The notes beneath the pieces were generated by a model, which saw only the letters and a program-made list of their open reading frames with translations, was not told the DNA's origin and made no database searches. A stretch of 64,000 nucleotides of DNA from Haladaptatus salinisoli (GTDB lineage: Archaea > Halobacteriota > Halobacteria > Halobacteriales > Haladaptataceae), in the NCBI RefSeq assembly GCF_020614375.1, contig NZ_CP085329.1, positions 372,001 through 436,000 of the forward strand. Direction: 5' to 3'. How positions within the stretch are numbered: position 1 is the first letter of the stretch; the number at the start of each line of letters is the position of its first letter. Positions 1 to 9,593 of this stretch are shown here, one piece after another. Position numbers and translations under genes: made by a program.

Positions 1-43
1 GCGGGGAGAGTACGGTTGCGCGTCCCCCCGGCAGCGACGGTCC

Positions 44-781
44 TCACTCCTCTCGGACGCTCGGATGCTGAATCGGGTCGTCGGGGTGCGGCTCGGCGAA
101 GAACTCTCGCATGACGTCGAGAGATTCGCGCTCGCGACGCTTTCGTTCCTCCGGACCGATCTCCTCACAGCCCGGCGGAATCTCGCGGTCACGCCCGGTA
201 AAGTACCCCTCGGGAGCGATCCAGTCGTGATAGAAGGCGACGTCCGAGTCCTCGATCACAGCCCTCCCGACGGACGCGCCGTGACCGGCGACGATAATCG
301 TTTGGTAGGGCTGGAGGGCAAGCCGCCCCGCGGCGTACAATCCGGGAACTCCGGTTCGTCCGCGGTCGTCGGTCTCGACGAACGATTTACCGCGCTCGAT
401 AATCTCGACGCCGTCGATTCCCTCGAGGAAGTCGACCGTATTCTTCGTGGCGGCGATAACGGCGGATGCGGTGAACACCTCCCCTGACGCTGTCTCGGCG
501 GCGAATCCGTCGTCGGTCGATTCGAGACTAACGATTCGCGCTTCGCGGCGCTCACACCCGGCGCGCTCGGCGTGGTCGGCCATCATATCCAACAAGAGTC
601 GACTGTTGACGCCGGCGGGGAATCCCGGATAGTTCTCCAAGTGCGCGTTGCGGCGGAGAATCGGATCGCCGTCGTTGACGATGAGCGTCCGGAGATCTGC
701 TCGTCCGGTGAAGATGCCGGCCGACAGTCCTGCGGGACCGCCCCCGATGATCAGGACGTCGTGTTCGGTGGCGCTTGCCAT
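44..781 (-). CDS. FAD-dependent oxidoreductase, thioredoxin-reductase-like, without the redox CxxC
   Basis: A 245-residue protein beginning with a dinucleotide-binding motif (GGGPAGLSA, about residues 12-20) and carrying a late FAD motif (GLYAAGRLA). Both are typical of the thioredoxin-reductase fold. It is much shorter than a true thioredoxin reductase (about 310 residues), and I see neither the CxxC redox pair nor a separate NADPH-binding insert, so it is probably not a thioredoxin reductase. The frame stays open upstream, but the ATG at 781 lies about 30 bases after a TATA element (803-814) and directly before the FAD motif, so I start it there. It follows cbiP on the same strand with a 31-base gap, at the end of the cbiA-adenosyltransferase-cbiP group. 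An electron-transfer role near corrinoid reduction is possible but is inference only. Confidence 0.8.
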   Translation of the reverse strand: MASATEHDVLIIGGGPAGLSAGIFTGRADLRTLIVNDGDPILRRNAHLENYPGFPAGVNSRLLLDMMADHAERAGCERREARIVSLESTDDGFAAETASGEVFTASAVIAATKNTVDFLEGIDGVEIIERGKSFVETDDRGRTGVPGLYAAGRLALQPYQTIIVAGHGASVGRAVIEDSDVAFYHDWIAPEGYFTGRDREIPPGCEEIGPEERKRRERESLDVMREFFAEPHPDDPIQHPSVREE

Positions 782-802
782 GTCCAAAGGCGAAGCCACG
801 AC

Positions 803-814
803 GAAATATAAATT
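803..814 (-). promoter_or_regulatory. TATA element for the FAD oxidoreductase gene
   Basis: On the minus strand this reads AATTTATATTTC, an archaeal TATA box about 25-30 bases before the ATG at 781, fitting a leaderless transcript. It overlaps the last codons of cbiP, so the last gene of the group can be transcribed separately. Confidence 0.55.
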
Positions 815-2327
815 ACTCAATCGGGATGCGGTCGTCGTCACCGGGACGAATGTCGAGACGATCGCAGAGGTCCGGAATAGCCTTCGTGAGCAGGGTGGCG
901 GCTCCATCGTAGGGTGATTGCGATACCGTCTCTTCGGGATACGGTTTGCCAGCGGAGCGGAACACGGCCTTCAGGAACGCGGTTCGAGCGTTCTCGTTTT
1001 CGAAGAGTCCGTGAAGGTAGGTGCCGAGAACACGATTTACCGCGGCGCTTCCCTCGCCGATCGGCTGATCGATTCGTCGCGTCGGTGTCGTCCGCCCCAT
1101 GTGAATCTCGTACCCGTGAACCGTCCCTCGCGCACCGGACAGTAGCTCGACCGGGTCGAGCGTTCGAGTTACTCGTGCGACGCGTTTCTGAGCCGAGAAT
1201 CGCGTTTCGACCGGGAGCAGGCCGAGACCGGACACGACGTCGTGGTCGGCCGTGCTTTCGATCGACGCGTTCGTGATTCGCTCGCCGAGCATCTGATACC
1301 CGCCACAAAGGCCGACGATGGGGCCGGAGAAATCGGTCAGTTTCGCGTCGAATCCGGCGTCCCGCAGGGCGAGCAAATCATCGACCGTGTTCTTCGACCC
1401 GGGGAGGACGACCGCGTCGACACGATCGAGACTGGACTGAAGTGGAAGGTACGCGACGCGGACGCCGGGTTCGTTCGCGAGCGGTTCGAGATCGGTAAAA
1501 TTCGATATCCGCGGTAATCGCGGAACGCCGATCGTTACGGATCGACCCTCGGGGACGACGTCGTCGCCGAGAATGGCCGTCTCACCCGGCTGCGGAAGCG
1601 AGACGCTGTCCTCCGCCGGAAGACCGGGGTCGTCGTGGGGAAGGATACCGAGAACGGGAACGCCCGTTCGGTCTTCGATCGCTTCGATGCCGGACGTTAA
1701 GAGCGACTCGTCCCCGCGAAACTTCGTGATGATCGCCCCGCGAATACGGTCACGAACGTCGTCCGGCACGAGTTCCAACGTACCGTAGAGGCTGGCAAAC
1801 GCGCCGCCGCGTTCGATGTTCACGAGCAGGAGAATCGACGCGTCCGCGAACCGCGCCGTCTCCAGGTTCGCAAGGTCGCGGTGACGGAGGTTGATTTCGG
1901 CGATGCCGCCCGCTCCTTCCGCGACGATGACGTCGTACTGGTCCGCCAACCGCTCGTAGGACTCGATCGCGGCACGTCGCGCCGGCTCCCAGTGCGACTC
2001 GTAGTACGATCCGGCGGCGACGTTTTCGACGGCCTCGCCGTGAAGGACGAGTTGGCTTTCACCGTCGCCGCGCGGTTTCAGGAGGACCGGATTCATATCC
2101 GTCGTCGCCGGAACCCGAGCGGCTCGCGCCTGAACGTACTGCGAAACGCCGATTTCGCCCCACTCCCCGGCGGGATCGACGGCGACTCGAGCGTTGGTGC
2201 TCATGTTTTGCGCTTTAAACGGTGCGACTGACACGCCGCGTCGGGCGAGCAGTCGGCACAGTCCTGCAGTCACGGTGCTCTTCCCGACGTGGCTTTCCGT
2301 CCCTGCGACGAGTACCGTTTTCGTCAT
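813..2327 (-). CDS. cbiP: Cobyric acid synthase (CbiP/CobQ)
   Basis: A glutamine-dependent amidotransferase that amidates the b, d, e and g side chains of adenosylcobyrinic acid a,c-diamide to give cobyric acid. At 504 residues it has the family length. The N-terminal P-loop-like ATPase domain begins with the motif [10 protein letters not shown] (about residues 9-18). The C-terminal class I glutamine amidotransferase domain shows the nucleophile Cys in [10 protein letters not shown] and a late His-rich segment (HGYEIHMG). The start codon overlaps the stop of the adenosyltransferase gene by one base (ATGA), which indicates translational coupling. It belongs to the group cbiA, adenosyltransferase, cbiP, FAD protein. 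Confidence 0.95.
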   Translation of the reverse strand: MTKTVLVAGTESHVGKSTVTAGLCRLLARRGVSVAPFKAQNMSTNARVAVDPAGEWGEIGVSQYVQARAARVPATTDMNPVLLKPRGDGESQLVLHGEAVENVAAGSYYESHWEPARRAAIESYERLADQYDVIVAEGAGGIAEINLRHRDLANLETARFADASILLLVNIERGGAFASLYGTLELVPDDVRDRIRGAIITKFRGDESLLTSGIEAIEDRTGVPVLGILPHDDPGLPAEDSVSLPQPGETAILGDDVVPEGRSVTIGVPRLPRISNFTDLEPLANEPGVRVAYLPLQSSLDRVDAVVLPGSKNTVDDLLALRDAGFDAKLTDFSGPIVGLCGGYQMLGERITNASIESTADHDVVSGLGLLPVETRFSAQKRVARVTRTLDPVELLSGARGTVHGYEIHMGRTTPTRRIDQPIGEGSAAVNRVLGTYLHGLFENENARTAFLKAVFRSAGKPYPEETVSQSPYDGAATLLTKAIPDLCDRLDIRPGDDDRIPIE

Positions 2328-3034
2328 CAGTACTCGGTTCCCTTCCGAGCACGTTGCCCATCGTCGATGGGGTGTTTCTCCTTGCGGACGTTGGTGACGA
2401 GATCCGCGTGATCGAGGAGATACTCCGGCCTGCGGTGCCCGCCCGTGAGGACAAGTTCCAAGCTCTCGGGCTTCGATTCGACGAGAGCGACGACCGACTC
2501 CGAATCGATCAACTCGCGGTTCACCGCGTAGAGAATTTCGTCCAGAATCAACATGTGAACCCCCGCGTCGGGCGGGCCGTCGAGCGGGAGCGATTCGTCG
2601 AGGGTCGCCTCTCCTGCGGCGCGGACGAGTTCTTCGGCCCGTGCGAACCCCGCTTTCGCTTTGGCGACGTGCTCGTCGTCTTCCGATCCGTCGAGGAACC
2701 CGTGCCAGCCGTAGTTTCCCGTGTTCTCGTAGCTAAAGCCGGGAAAGTGGTCGATGGCGTTGTACTCACCGCGGACGTCCTCGACGCTCGACGCCCCACC
2801 CTTCATGAACTGGAGCATGTGGACGCGGTAGCCGTGTCCCGCCGCGCGAAAGCCCATTCCCAGTGCTGCGGTGGTCTTTCCCTTGCCGTCTCCCCACCAG
2901 AGTTGAACGAGCCCGAACTCGCCGGGAGCGTCGGGTTCGATGGGTCGGGCCGTCGGTGTTCGCCCCTTTCCGGGCGTTCGTTGCAGTTGTCCGTCGCGGG
3001 TCGTCTCGGTGGTATCTGTTTCGTCGTTTGACAT
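2327..3034 (-). CDS. cobA: Corrinoid adenosyltransferase (CobA/BtuR/CobO family)
   Basis: Transfers the adenosyl group of ATP to cob(I)alamin-type corrinoids, giving the Co-C bond of coenzyme B12. The protein is 235 residues from the ATG at 3034. About the first 40 residues form a polar haloarchaeal extension, followed by the P-loop [12 protein letters not shown] and the family sequence MLQFMKGG. Near the end a [16 protein letters not shown] segment matches the BtuR family pattern. The frame is open further upstream, but that part has no family similarity and would run into cbiA. It lies two bases after the cbiA stop and overlaps cbiP by one base, so the three genes are almost certainly one transcript. 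The reductant that makes Co(I) is not identified here. Confidence 0.93.
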   Translation of the reverse strand: MSNDETDTTETTRDGQLQRTPGKGRTPTARPIEPDAPGEFGLVQLWWGDGKGKTTAALGMGFRAAGHGYRVHMLQFMKGGASSVEDVRGEYNAIDHFPGFSYENTGNYGWHGFLDGSEDDEHVAKAKAGFARAEELVRAAGEATLDESLPLDGPPDAGVHMLILDEILYAVNRELIDSESVVALVESKPESLELVLTGGHRRPEYLLDHADLVTNVRKEKHPIDDGQRARKGTEY

Positions 3035-3036
3035 GG

Positions 3037-4335
3037 TTACAGTGTGTCGATGAAGGTGTCGAACGCGCCACTCTCGGCGTGAAGGTGACAATACGTGCCG
3101 ACCGTCTCGAACTCGGTCAGTCCGTCACGCTCCCCGTCGATGCCGGTTCCACGTATCACGTCGAATGCGAACGTGGCGTCGGATGCGACGTTCGCATTCG
3201 AATAGTGAAATTCGTGGCCCCGAAGCGTCTTCCCTGCTCCGGCCGTCAGCGTGTTCGAGCGGGCGCGAAGTTCGATATGGTCGAGTGCTTGATACCGGTC
3301 GTTCATTCGAACGTCGGCGGGAAGCACGCCCGCCATCGGGTGCGTCCGGCCGGAGGTAGTGGTGAGCGATTCGGACAACGCCATCAGCCCGCCACACTCG
3401 CCAAGAATCGGCACACCATCGGTCGCTCGCTCGAAAAGCGTCGACAGTGATGGACCGTTGGCAAGCCGTTCCGCGTGGAGTTCCGGGTAGCCGCCGGGTA
3501 GGTAGATGCCATCGCAGTCAGGGAGATCGTCACCAGCCGTCGGTGCGAACGTCACGACCTCTGTCCGCGCTCGGAGTCGTTCCGCGACGGCTGGGTAGAC
3601 GAACCGGAATGCGTCGTCTCGAGCGACCGCGACGCGCCGATCGCGAGTCGGGTTCGGGTCGTCTGTCGGCGGATGGGGTGGCTCGCGAGCGATAGCCAAC
3701 AGTCGATCCACGCGAACGTGAGCCGCGGCCTCGTCGAGCGCGTCCGCGTCCACCGGTTGCTCGTCGCCCATGTGTAACCCGAGGTGGCGGTCGGGTATTT
3801 CGAGATCTGCTATCGGCGGAATCCGCCCGAAATACTCCAGTTCGTCGGGAAGCGCGTCACGGATGCCCCGCTCGTGCCGCCCACCGTGAGCGCGTTGTGC
3901 GAGTACGCCGACAACGTCGACGTCCACTCCCGCACGTTCCGCATAGGCTCGAAATCCGAGTGCCGTCGCAGCCACGCTCTCCATTCCCGCGCTCGCGTCG
4001 ACGACGAGGACGACCGGCAGGTCGAGAACCTCGGCAACCTGCGCGGTACTCGAGCGATCTCCATCGTACATTCCCATGACGCCTTCGACAACGCACACGT
4101 CGCCGATCCCGCGATGATAGTTTCGCCGAACCCCGTTCGCTCCTTCGAGCCAAACGTCGAGCGTGCGCGACGGGCGGCCCGCGACGGCGGTGTGGTGACT
4201 CGGGTCGATGAAGTCCGGCCCCGTCTTCGCGGGCTGAACGGTCCGCCCGGTTGCTTGCAGTGCCTCGATCACGGCGAGCGTCGCGACGGTCTTCCCGACG
4301 CCCGAAGCCGTTCCGGCGATAATAAATCCATTCAT
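3037..4335 (-). CDS. cbiA: Cobyrinic acid a,c-diamide synthase (CbiA/CobB)
   Basis: Amidates the a and c carboxylates of cobyrinic acid (or the cobalt-free form in aerobic pathways) using glutamine and ATP. The protein is 432 residues. It opens with a dethiobiotin-synthetase-like ATP-binding motif (IIAGTASGVGKT) and then the TGPDFIDPSHH segment of the family. The C-terminal glutamine amidotransferase domain carries the Cys in LGECGGLMAL and the late histidine segment YCHLHAES. I chose the ATG at 4335, because the open frame beyond it lacks family features. It heads the minus-strand group and is divergent from the btuF-like gene, with 169 bases between start codons. Confidence 0.94.
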   Translation of the reverse strand: MNGFIIAGTASGVGKTVATLAVIEALQATGRTVQPAKTGPDFIDPSHHTAVAGRPSRTLDVWLEGANGVRRNYHRGIGDVCVVEGVMGMYDGDRSSTAQVAEVLDLPVVLVVDASAGMESVAATALGFRAYAERAGVDVDVVGVLAQRAHGGRHERGIRDALPDELEYFGRIPPIADLEIPDRHLGLHMGDEQPVDADALDEAAAHVRVDRLLAIAREPPHPPTDDPNPTRDRRVAVARDDAFRFVYPAVAERLRARTEVVTFAPTAGDDLPDCDGIYLPGGYPELHAERLANGPSLSTLFERATDGVPILGECGGLMALSESLTTTSGRTHPMAGVLPADVRMNDRYQALDHIELRARSNTLTAGAGKTLRGHEFHYSNANVASDATFAFDVIRGTGIDGERDGLTEFETVGTYCHLHAESGAFDTFIDTL

Positions 4336-4470
4336 CGTCGAGCTCTCGTCGGTGCTGCTAGATTGTCCGTAGGGACGATGCGTCCGCCGTTGCTTCCGAG
4401 GGAGGCCGATGCGACCGTTCGCTCGAACCCGCACGACAGTTCATCTGGCGCAAGTTTAGTTTCGTTAGGT

Positions 4471-4486
4471 AAATACTTATTGTATA
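4471..4486 (+). promoter_or_regulatory. Promoter element of the btuF-like gene
   Basis: An A/T-rich stretch (AAATACTTATTGTATA) centred about 27 bases before the ATG at 4505, in the position of an archaeal TATA box for a leaderless message. It sits in the divergent intergenic space shared with cbiA (4336-4504), where any cobalamin-responsive control of both genes would have to act. I see no recognisable riboswitch. Confidence 0.5.
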
Positions 4487-4504
4487 ACTTTGTACCGGGC
4501 TCAT

Positions 4505-5587
4505 ATGCGAACGAAAGCGATACTGATCAGTCTCTTGTTCTTGGCAACAGTTACTGTTCCGCCGGCGGCGATGGCGACGCCGACGTCGCCGCAAAATGCG
4601 AGCTGTTCGTTTCCAGTGTCGAAGGTCGACGCGACCGGAACGACGGTATCGCTCGACAAGGAACCGCGGCGCGTCGTCACGCTCTCACCGAGTGCTGCGC
4701 AGACGATGTGGGAAATCGGTGCGAAAGGGAAAGTCGTCGGGGTGACGCAGTACGCGAACTACCTGAAAGGAGCGAACGAGAAGGCCAACGTGTCCGGTTC
4801 CGGCCAGTCGTTCGTCAACATCGAGAAAGTCGTGGCGCTCAAACCCGATCTCGTCCTCGCACCGAACTCGGTCCCCAAACGGACCGTCAAGAAGCTCCGT
4901 GATGCAGGACTGACGGTGTACTACTATCGACGGGCGGCTACTATCGAGGACGTCTACCGGGACACCACCGTTACCGGTCGTCTCGTAGGTGAATGTGATG
5001 GTGCGGCGGAAACCGTCTCGTGGATGAAAGACCGCGTTAAGACCGTTCGACAGGCTGTCGAGGGAGAAAAGCGTCCGGACGTGCTGTACCTTTTCTACGG
5101 GTATACCGCCGGCAAAGGAACGTTCATCAACGAGATCGTCCAGATTGCGGGCGGAAACAACGTCGCCGCCGAAGTGGGTGTCTCCGGCTATAAACAAATC
5201 AGCAAGGAAGTAGTCGTCGAGCAGAACCCCGATTGGATCGTCCTGAATGACAACGACCCTGCCGTTCCGGAAGGTGCCGCTTACGAAAATCTCACCGCTA
5301 TCCGGAAGAACCAGACCGTCGTGGTCCCCATTGAGTATCTGAATCAGCCCGGGCCGCGAGTAGTCCATGCCATCACGAACCTCACGAAGCAATTCCATCC
5401 GGAGGCGTATGCGGCTGCGAACTCCACCACAGCGAACACCACTACCGAGACGACCGTCGAACCGACGAAAACCTCTGGCGGAAGCGAAGAGACGACGACC
5501 GAAACGCAGGGACAACCGGGATTCGGTGTGGCAAGCACCGTCGTCGCGATGCTCGGAGCAATGCTGTTGGTTCGGGGGGAGTACTGA
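4505..5587 (+). CDS. btuF: Corrinoid ABC transporter substrate-binding protein (BtuF-like) with PGF-CTERM-type anchor
   Basis: A 360-residue exported binding protein of the BtuF/FecB class. An N-terminal hydrophobic signal ends near residue 25. The helical-backbone binding domain starts with RRVVTLSPSAAQTMWEIGA, followed by KVVGVTQYANY. After about residue 300 comes a long Thr/Ser/Glu-rich linker. The extreme C-terminus is PGFG, a hydrophobic helix and a basic residue, the pattern of a PGF-CTERM signal cut by an archaeosortase. The protein is therefore probably held at the cell surface rather than by an N-terminal lipid. It is flanked by B12 genes on both sides, which supports a corrinoid ligand. 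The partner permease and ATPase (btuC, btuD) are not in this window. The gene is convergent with cbiZ (25 bases apart). Confidence 0.85.
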   Translation: MRTKAILISLLFLATVTVPPAAMATPTSPQNASCSFPVSKVDATGTTVSLDKEPRRVVTLSPSAAQTMWEIGAKGKVVGVTQYANYLKGANEKANVSGSGQSFVNIEKVVALKPDLVLAPNSVPKRTVKKLRDAGLTVYYYRRAATIEDVYRDTTVTGRLVGECDGAAETVSWMKDRVKTVRQAVEGEKRPDVLYLFYGYTAGKGTFINEIVQIAGGNNVAAEVGVSGYKQISKEVVVEQNPDWIVLNDNDPAVPEGAAYENLTAIRKNQTVVVPIEYLNQPGPRVVHAITNLTKQFHPEAYAAANSTTANTTTETTVEPTKTSGGSEETTTETQGQPGFGVASTVVAMLGAMLLVRGEY

Positions 5588-5612
5588 ATCCACCGACTGG
5601 GATCGTCAACAC

Positions 5613-6317
5613 CTATGGTTCGAACGTGTCGGCCTCTACGTCGGTCGTAACGCCGTATTTCGCATCCTCGACGGAGGACGGAAGCGCTCGCGTCGCGTAG
5701 CGCGACCGAAGGCTCGCTCGAACGGCGTCACGAACGCAGACCCGCGCCGCCGCGCCGATCGGCGTGCCGCTCCCGGCGAAGGTCGCTTCGTCCCCGTTCG
5801 GGTCGCACGCCGCGATGACCGCGTCCGTGGTGGTCCCGGGGAACCCCGTTTCGGCGAGGAGTGTCGCGGTCTTCGCCTCGACGGCAACCGACAGGAGGGT
5901 AGCGAGGCTTCCGTCATCGATTGAACGCCTGGTTCCGACGATAACGTTCACCGTTCCCAGCTCTGCTTCGTCTTCAGTCGCGTCGCTGAGCGATCCGGGT
6001 TTCTCTGCTTCCACGGGGAGCGCCGCCGGATTCGAGATGCCGGCGGTGACGACGGCTTCGACCGAACCACACCGTGCACCCCGGGCGTGACGGAGGTCGA
6101 CGCCCGTGAGGAGCGTCGGGCCGGAGCGGTCGAATCCCGCGCTCGTTCGGCGCTCGTCGATGTAGGCGTCTAAATCCGTCCGCTGAAAGCCTTCGGGAAC
6201 CGAGATGTTGTATGCGGCGTCCGCGTCGAGCAACCCGCCGTTCCACCCGCTACTGAGCCACGCGGTGTCGGGACGGACGAGTTGGAGGACGTCATCCCGG
6301 ATCGTCACGTCAAACAT
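5613..6317 (-). CDS. cbiZ: Adenosylcobinamide amidohydrolase (CbiZ)
   Basis: Removes the aminopropanol side chain from imported adenosylcobinamide, giving adenosylcobyric acid that can re-enter the archaeal pathway. This is the characteristic salvage step of archaea. The 234-residue protein shows the family segments WLSSGWNGGLLDADAAYNISV near the N-terminus, a VVTAGISNPAAL segment, and a late TDAVIAAC segment. Its start overlaps the 3' end of cobD by eight bases, and it is the last gene of the seven-gene minus-strand operon. Its place beside a corrinoid-binding protein fits a combined uptake and recycling role. Confidence 0.9.
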   Translation of the reverse strand: MFDVTIRDDVLQLVRPDTAWLSSGWNGGLLDADAAYNISVPEGFQRTDLDAYIDERRTSAGFDRSGPTLLTGVDLRHARGARCGSVEAVVTAGISNPAALPVEAEKPGSLSDATEDEAELGTVNVIVGTRRSIDDGSLATLLSVAVEAKTATLLAETGFPGTTTDAVIAACDPNGDEATFAGSGTPIGAAARVCVRDAVRASLRSRYATRALPSSVEDAKYGVTTDVEADTFEP

Positions 6318-7320
6318 CGTCGAGAACGGTCAACAGCCGATCGTTCTCGCCGGGCAACCGCACCGCCACCCGAACGTGCGAGTCGAGGCCGCGGAACGTC
6401 GTCGCATCGCGGATGGCGACACCGCGCTCGCGGGCCGTCCGAACGATTTCCTGGGGGTCGCGGTCGCCGACATCCAACAGGAGGAACGGTGCGTCCGAAC
6501 GATACGCGTTGAACCGACCGCCGAGTGCGTCTCGCATTCTGCTGCGTTCGTTTCGAACGCGTTCGCGGGTTTCCGCGATGAATTCGGCACAACCCATACT
6601 GTAGGCCCCGACGGTGGCAGCGGGCGTACCGAGCGTCCACGCTCGGCGGGCGACCTCGAGGCGGTCGCCGACCGTCCCCGTCGCGACCGCGAATCCGGCG
6701 CGAAGTCCGGGCAGTCCGAACAGCTTCGTCAGGGATCGAGCGACGACAACGTCCGGCTCTCCCGCCATCGATTCCTGTTCTGTGAAGCCGAGGAACGCCT
6801 CGTCGACGAGCAGCGGTGTTCCGGCGTCTCGACACCGGGACGCGTAGCGACGTAGTTCGTCGGCGTCGTAGGCGTCACCGGTCGGGTTGTTCGGATTGCA
6901 GACGATGACGAGCGCGTGTTGAGTCGGGTCCGTCGCGAGAATGCGGTCGTGCGGGACGAATTCCGGGGTCGCCCCCTGAAGACGCACTTCGCGGTCGTAC
7001 TCGCCGAAACTCGGATACGGAACGAGTACTTTGTCGCCCGCGGAAACCGTGAGCTCGATAGTCGACCGAATCGCCGCAAGGCCGCCGGGCGTCGGGGTCA
7101 CTTCGTCGGGTGCACAGCCAACGTACTCCGCTGCTGCACGACGGAACTCGGGGTAGTCGTCGGGGGGATACGTTCCCGACTGCTCCAGTGCGTCGCAGTA
7201 CACCTCCTTTACGCCGGACGGCGTTCGCGGGTTGATGTTCGCGCTGAAATCGAGGAGATTCGGATCGTCGGAACTTCCGTGCGGAACGCGTCCGACGCCG
7301 TCAACGGAGTCAGGGTTCAT
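6310..7320 (-). CDS. cobD: L-threonine-O-3-phosphate decarboxylase (CobD type), PLP-dependent
   Basis: A fold-type I PLP enzyme of the histidinol-phosphate aminotransferase family. In B12 loci this family member makes (R)-1-amino-2-propanol phosphate, the arm condensed onto cobyric acid by CbiB. The protein is 336 residues from the ATG at 7320. The family motifs are LDFSANINP at the start, the VCNPNNPTG cofactor loop, and the PLP-lysine segment [17 protein letters not shown]. The upstream open frame belongs to the overlapping cobT-like gene and is not used. Assignment as CobD rather than HisC rests on the surrounding genes. No threonine kinase (PduX type) is visible here. Confidence 0.9.
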   Translation of the reverse strand: MNPDSVDGVGRVPHGSSDDPNLLDFSANINPRTPSGVKEVYCDALEQSGTYPPDDYPEFRRAAAEYVGCAPDEVTPTPGGLAAIRSTIELTVSAGDKVLVPYPSFGEYDREVRLQGATPEFVPHDRILATDPTQHALVIVCNPNNPTGDAYDADELRRYASRCRDAGTPLLVDEAFLGFTEQESMAGEPDVVVARSLTKLFGLPGLRAGFAVATGTVGDRLEVARRAWTLGTPAATVGAYSMGCAEFIAETRERVRNERSRMRDALGGRFNAYRSDAPFLLLDVGDRDPQEIVRTARERGVAIRDATTFRGLDSHVRVAVRLPGENDRLLTVLDDV

Positions 7321-8311
7321 GGGAGTCACCGTCGAGTCGGTCGTACACCTCGATAATGCTGTCTCGCACCGAATCCATTTCGACGCCTTCCCGCCGTGCA
7401 AGCGCGAGTGCTCCGCCCATACCGACGCCTTCCTTTCCTTCCCCTTCAACGTACCGTCGCATCGATACGTGGTCGGTCTCCTCGAACGCGGGGTCGGTGA
7501 CTTCGAGTTCGAGCCCCAGGGCGTCACACGCCCGGTCGAGTGCGACCGTATCGTCATCGGCGACGAACGACGTCGTCGCCACTCCGAGCGGTGCGTCGAT
7601 TCCGGCGTGTCGAACGAGCGCCGCCGCTGCGAGCATCTGCGTCCCGCCCGCGAGGGTCACGTCAGTCCCGGATTCGAGGGCACCGGCGCTGATTCCCGCA
7701 ACCGCGGCGAGAACGGGGTCGCCCGCGCTCGTCACTGCGAGGATGGGTTCACCGGCCGCTTCACCGCCGTCGAGTTCGCTCGAGGCCAACGCCTCTCCAA
7801 CGACCCCGCGTTTGAGGTCGAGGGGGTTTTCCCGAAGCGACGACGACACGCCCACGTCCTCTCCCAACGCGGTAAGGACGCCCAATGCGGTCGTCGTCCC
7901 GCCGGGAATCGTCTCGCCGACCGTGACTTCGTCGTCGGGGAGTGCCGCGCCGAACCGCCGTCCGGCCTCGTACACCTCCTTCGCGTCGGGAACCGGCTCC
8001 GTCTCGCGAATATCCTCGCCGTGTCGTGCACCGACCGAAACCGTCGGCGCACCCGTGGGTCGTACCAAGCCGGCGTCGATGACCGTCGTCTCGAAGTCGA
8101 TTAGTTCTCGGACGGCGCGCGTAATAACGGCGGGCGTGGGACACCCGCTCGGACTCACCGGAACGATTGGTGCTCGAATCGGCCGCCCGTACTCGACTAT
8201 TTCGGCGTCCGCGCTCGGCGTGTGCGCCATCAGATCCGGAGATGCGCCGGCGGCGCTGATACCGTCGATTTCGGCAGTCCGCGTCGTTCCCGCGGCGAGG
8301 ACGAATCTCAC
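7310..8311 (-). CDS. cobT: CobT-like nicotinate-nucleotide:base phosphoribosyltransferase (archaeal UPF0284 type)
   Basis: A 333-residue protein of the archaeal CobT-like family, which is proposed to activate the lower-ligand base to alpha-ribazole phosphate. Visible features are a start at [18 protein letters not shown], a Gly/Ser/Pro region [13 protein letters not shown], and Gly-rich loops ([27 protein letters not shown]). Translation begins at a GTG (8311) that overlaps the cobY stop by four bases (GTGA). It also overlaps cobD by eleven bases. The neighbours cobY and cobS perform the next steps, which supports the call over other phosphoribosyltransferases. Confidence 0.87.
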   Translation of the reverse strand: MRFVLAAGTTRTAEIDGISAAGASPDLMAHTPSADAEIVEYGRPIRAPIVPVSPSGCPTPAVITRAVRELIDFETTVIDAGLVRPTGAPTVSVGARHGEDIRETEPVPDAKEVYEAGRRFGAALPDDEVTVGETIPGGTTTALGVLTALGEDVGVSSSLRENPLDLKRGVVGEALASSELDGGEAAGEPILAVTSAGDPVLAAVAGISAGALESGTDVTLAGGTQMLAAAALVRHAGIDAPLGVATTSFVADDDTVALDRACDALGLELEVTDPAFEETDHVSMRRYVEGEGKEGVGMGGALALARREGVEMDSVRDSIIEVYDRLDGDSHEP

Positions 8312-8868
8312 ACGAACTCCTCCGCCACGGATGCGTCGGTCCGTCGGTTCACGTTGACTGCGAGTCGCGCATCGTAAGTAACGTAGGTGGTTTCGCCGTC
8401 GCCGTCGCCCACGACGTTGACGCCGGTCGGGGCGAGTTCCCGACCCTCGTGCTCGAACGTCGTGTCGGTGCTCGCCCCCAACTGCCGCTTGAGCGCGGCG
8501 GGCACGCAGACCGTGAGCGAACCGCGCTCGTGCGCAGCGAGAACGCGGTCGATACAAACACCGTCGAGGAGCGGGAGGTCGGCGACGACGGTGAGAACGG
8601 GTGGTTCGACGCGGTCGAGGGCGTACAAGAGGTCTTCTACGTAGCCGTCTCCCGGCGCGTCGATGATCGATATCGAACGGGAGTCGAGATGCTGTCGCGT
8701 TTCGGGCGTGTGCGGAGAGACGACGGCGCGAACGTCGTCGATTCGGCTCTCGGCTACGGCGTTGCCGACGTGTTCCACCATCGGGACGCCGCCGATTTCG
8801 AACAGCGGTTTTTCGACGGGGGCGTCGAGCCGCGTTCCTTTACCGCCGCATATCAGGAGAGCGTCCAC
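8308..8868 (-). CDS. cobY: Adenosylcobinamide-phosphate guanylyltransferase (CobY, archaeal)
   Basis: Converts adenosylcobinamide phosphate and GTP to adenosylcobinamide-GDP. It is the archaeal non-orthologous replacement of CobU and has no kinase activity. The protein is 186 residues from a GTG at 8868. The nucleotidyltransferase signature [19 protein letters not shown] lies at the N-terminus, and [10 protein letters not shown] supplies the metal-binding Asp region. The GTG start overlaps the end of cobS by sixteen bases. The longer in-frame extension overlaps cobS further and is rejected. Confidence 0.9.
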   Translation of the reverse strand: MDALLICGGKGTRLDAPVEKPLFEIGGVPMVEHVGNAVAESRIDDVRAVVSPHTPETRQHLDSRSISIIDAPGDGYVEDLLYALDRVEPPVLTVVADLPLLDGVCIDRVLAAHERGSLTVCVPAALKRQLGASTDTTFEHEGRELAPTGVNVVGDGDGETTYVTYDARLAVNVNRRTDASVAEEFV

Positions 8869-9593
8869 GCGACCACCCCCACGTGAAGCGCGACCAGCCG
8901 AGAAAGTTCGTTGGCTGCCCCGAACACGTCGCCGCTGATGCCACCGAGCCACGACCGCGCCCACCGGCCGACGATCGCGGTGGTGAGCAGACCGGCGCCC
9001 ATCGTTCCGATACCAACGAGCGTGGGCCAAGAGAGCGCTACCGCTGGCATCGAGACGACGACTGCGACCGCGAATCCTCCGAGCGTCTGGTCGCTAAGCT
9101 GCGAACCCAACCCTTCGTGTGCGAACGTTCCGAAGCTTGCCAGCGCGGCCATTCCTAGTTTCGCGCTAACCTCCGCGGCAACGACGATGGCGATGACGGT
9201 CACGGGCGGGAGCGCGACCAAGCCGACCGCTGCGAGGGCGAGTCCGACGACGACGAGGGCGACGGCGAGGAGGGCACCGACGCCGACCTCCGTGTCTTTC
9301 ATCGCGGCGCGGCGTTTCTCCGGGTCGTGCACCGCGGCCGCATCACCGAGGTCGGCGAGTCCGTCGATGTGATTGATTCCAGTGACTCCGTACACGGTTG
9401 CGAGAAACAGCGTTGCACCGGCGGAAGTAGGTAACGGGAGAACCAGTGGAACGGCGAGCAAACCGCCGATAACGTATCCGGCCAGCGGAAACGCCGCCGC
9501 CGTCCGTCGAAACGCGTTCCACGCATCCTGGTCGTGGCCGACCGGAAGCCGGCTCAGGAAACCGAGCGCACCGCGAAGCGCCGTTAGAACCAC
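8853..9593 (-). CDS. cobS: Adenosylcobinamide-GDP ribazoletransferase (cobalamin synthase CobS)
   Basis: A polytopic membrane enzyme joining adenosylcobinamide-GDP and alpha-ribazole (phosphate), the last step in making the complete cofactor. It has 246 residues with several hydrophobic segments rich in Ala, Val and Gly. The conserved acidic motif is YGVTGINHIDGLADLGDA (about residues 63-80), typical of CobS and probably metal binding. The GTG start at 9593 overlaps the cbiB stop by ten bases. It lies in the expected order cbiB-cobS-cobY. Confidence 0.92.
   Translation of the reverse strand: MVLTALRGALGFLSRLPVGHDQDAWNAFRRTAAAFPLAGYVIGGLLAVPLVLPLPTSAGATLFLATVYGVTGINHIDGLADLGDAAAVHDPEKRRAAMKDTEVGVGALLAVALVVVGLALAAVGLVALPPVTVIAIVVAAEVSAKLGMAALASFGTFAHEGLGSQLSDQTLGGFAVAVVVSMPAVALSWPTLVGIGTMGAGLLTTAIVGRWARSWLGGISGDVFGAANELSRLVALHVGVVAWTLS

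Noticed and set aside
4336..4504. Cobalamin riboswitch in the cbiA/btuF divergent region
   Set aside because: No B12-box-like sequence was seen, the space is short, and leaderless starts leave no room for one.
5367..5924. Plus-strand open frame across the btuF/cbiZ junction
   Set aside because: Basic, Arg-rich translation typical of an antisense shadow in high-GC DNA; it covers the ends of two well-supported genes.
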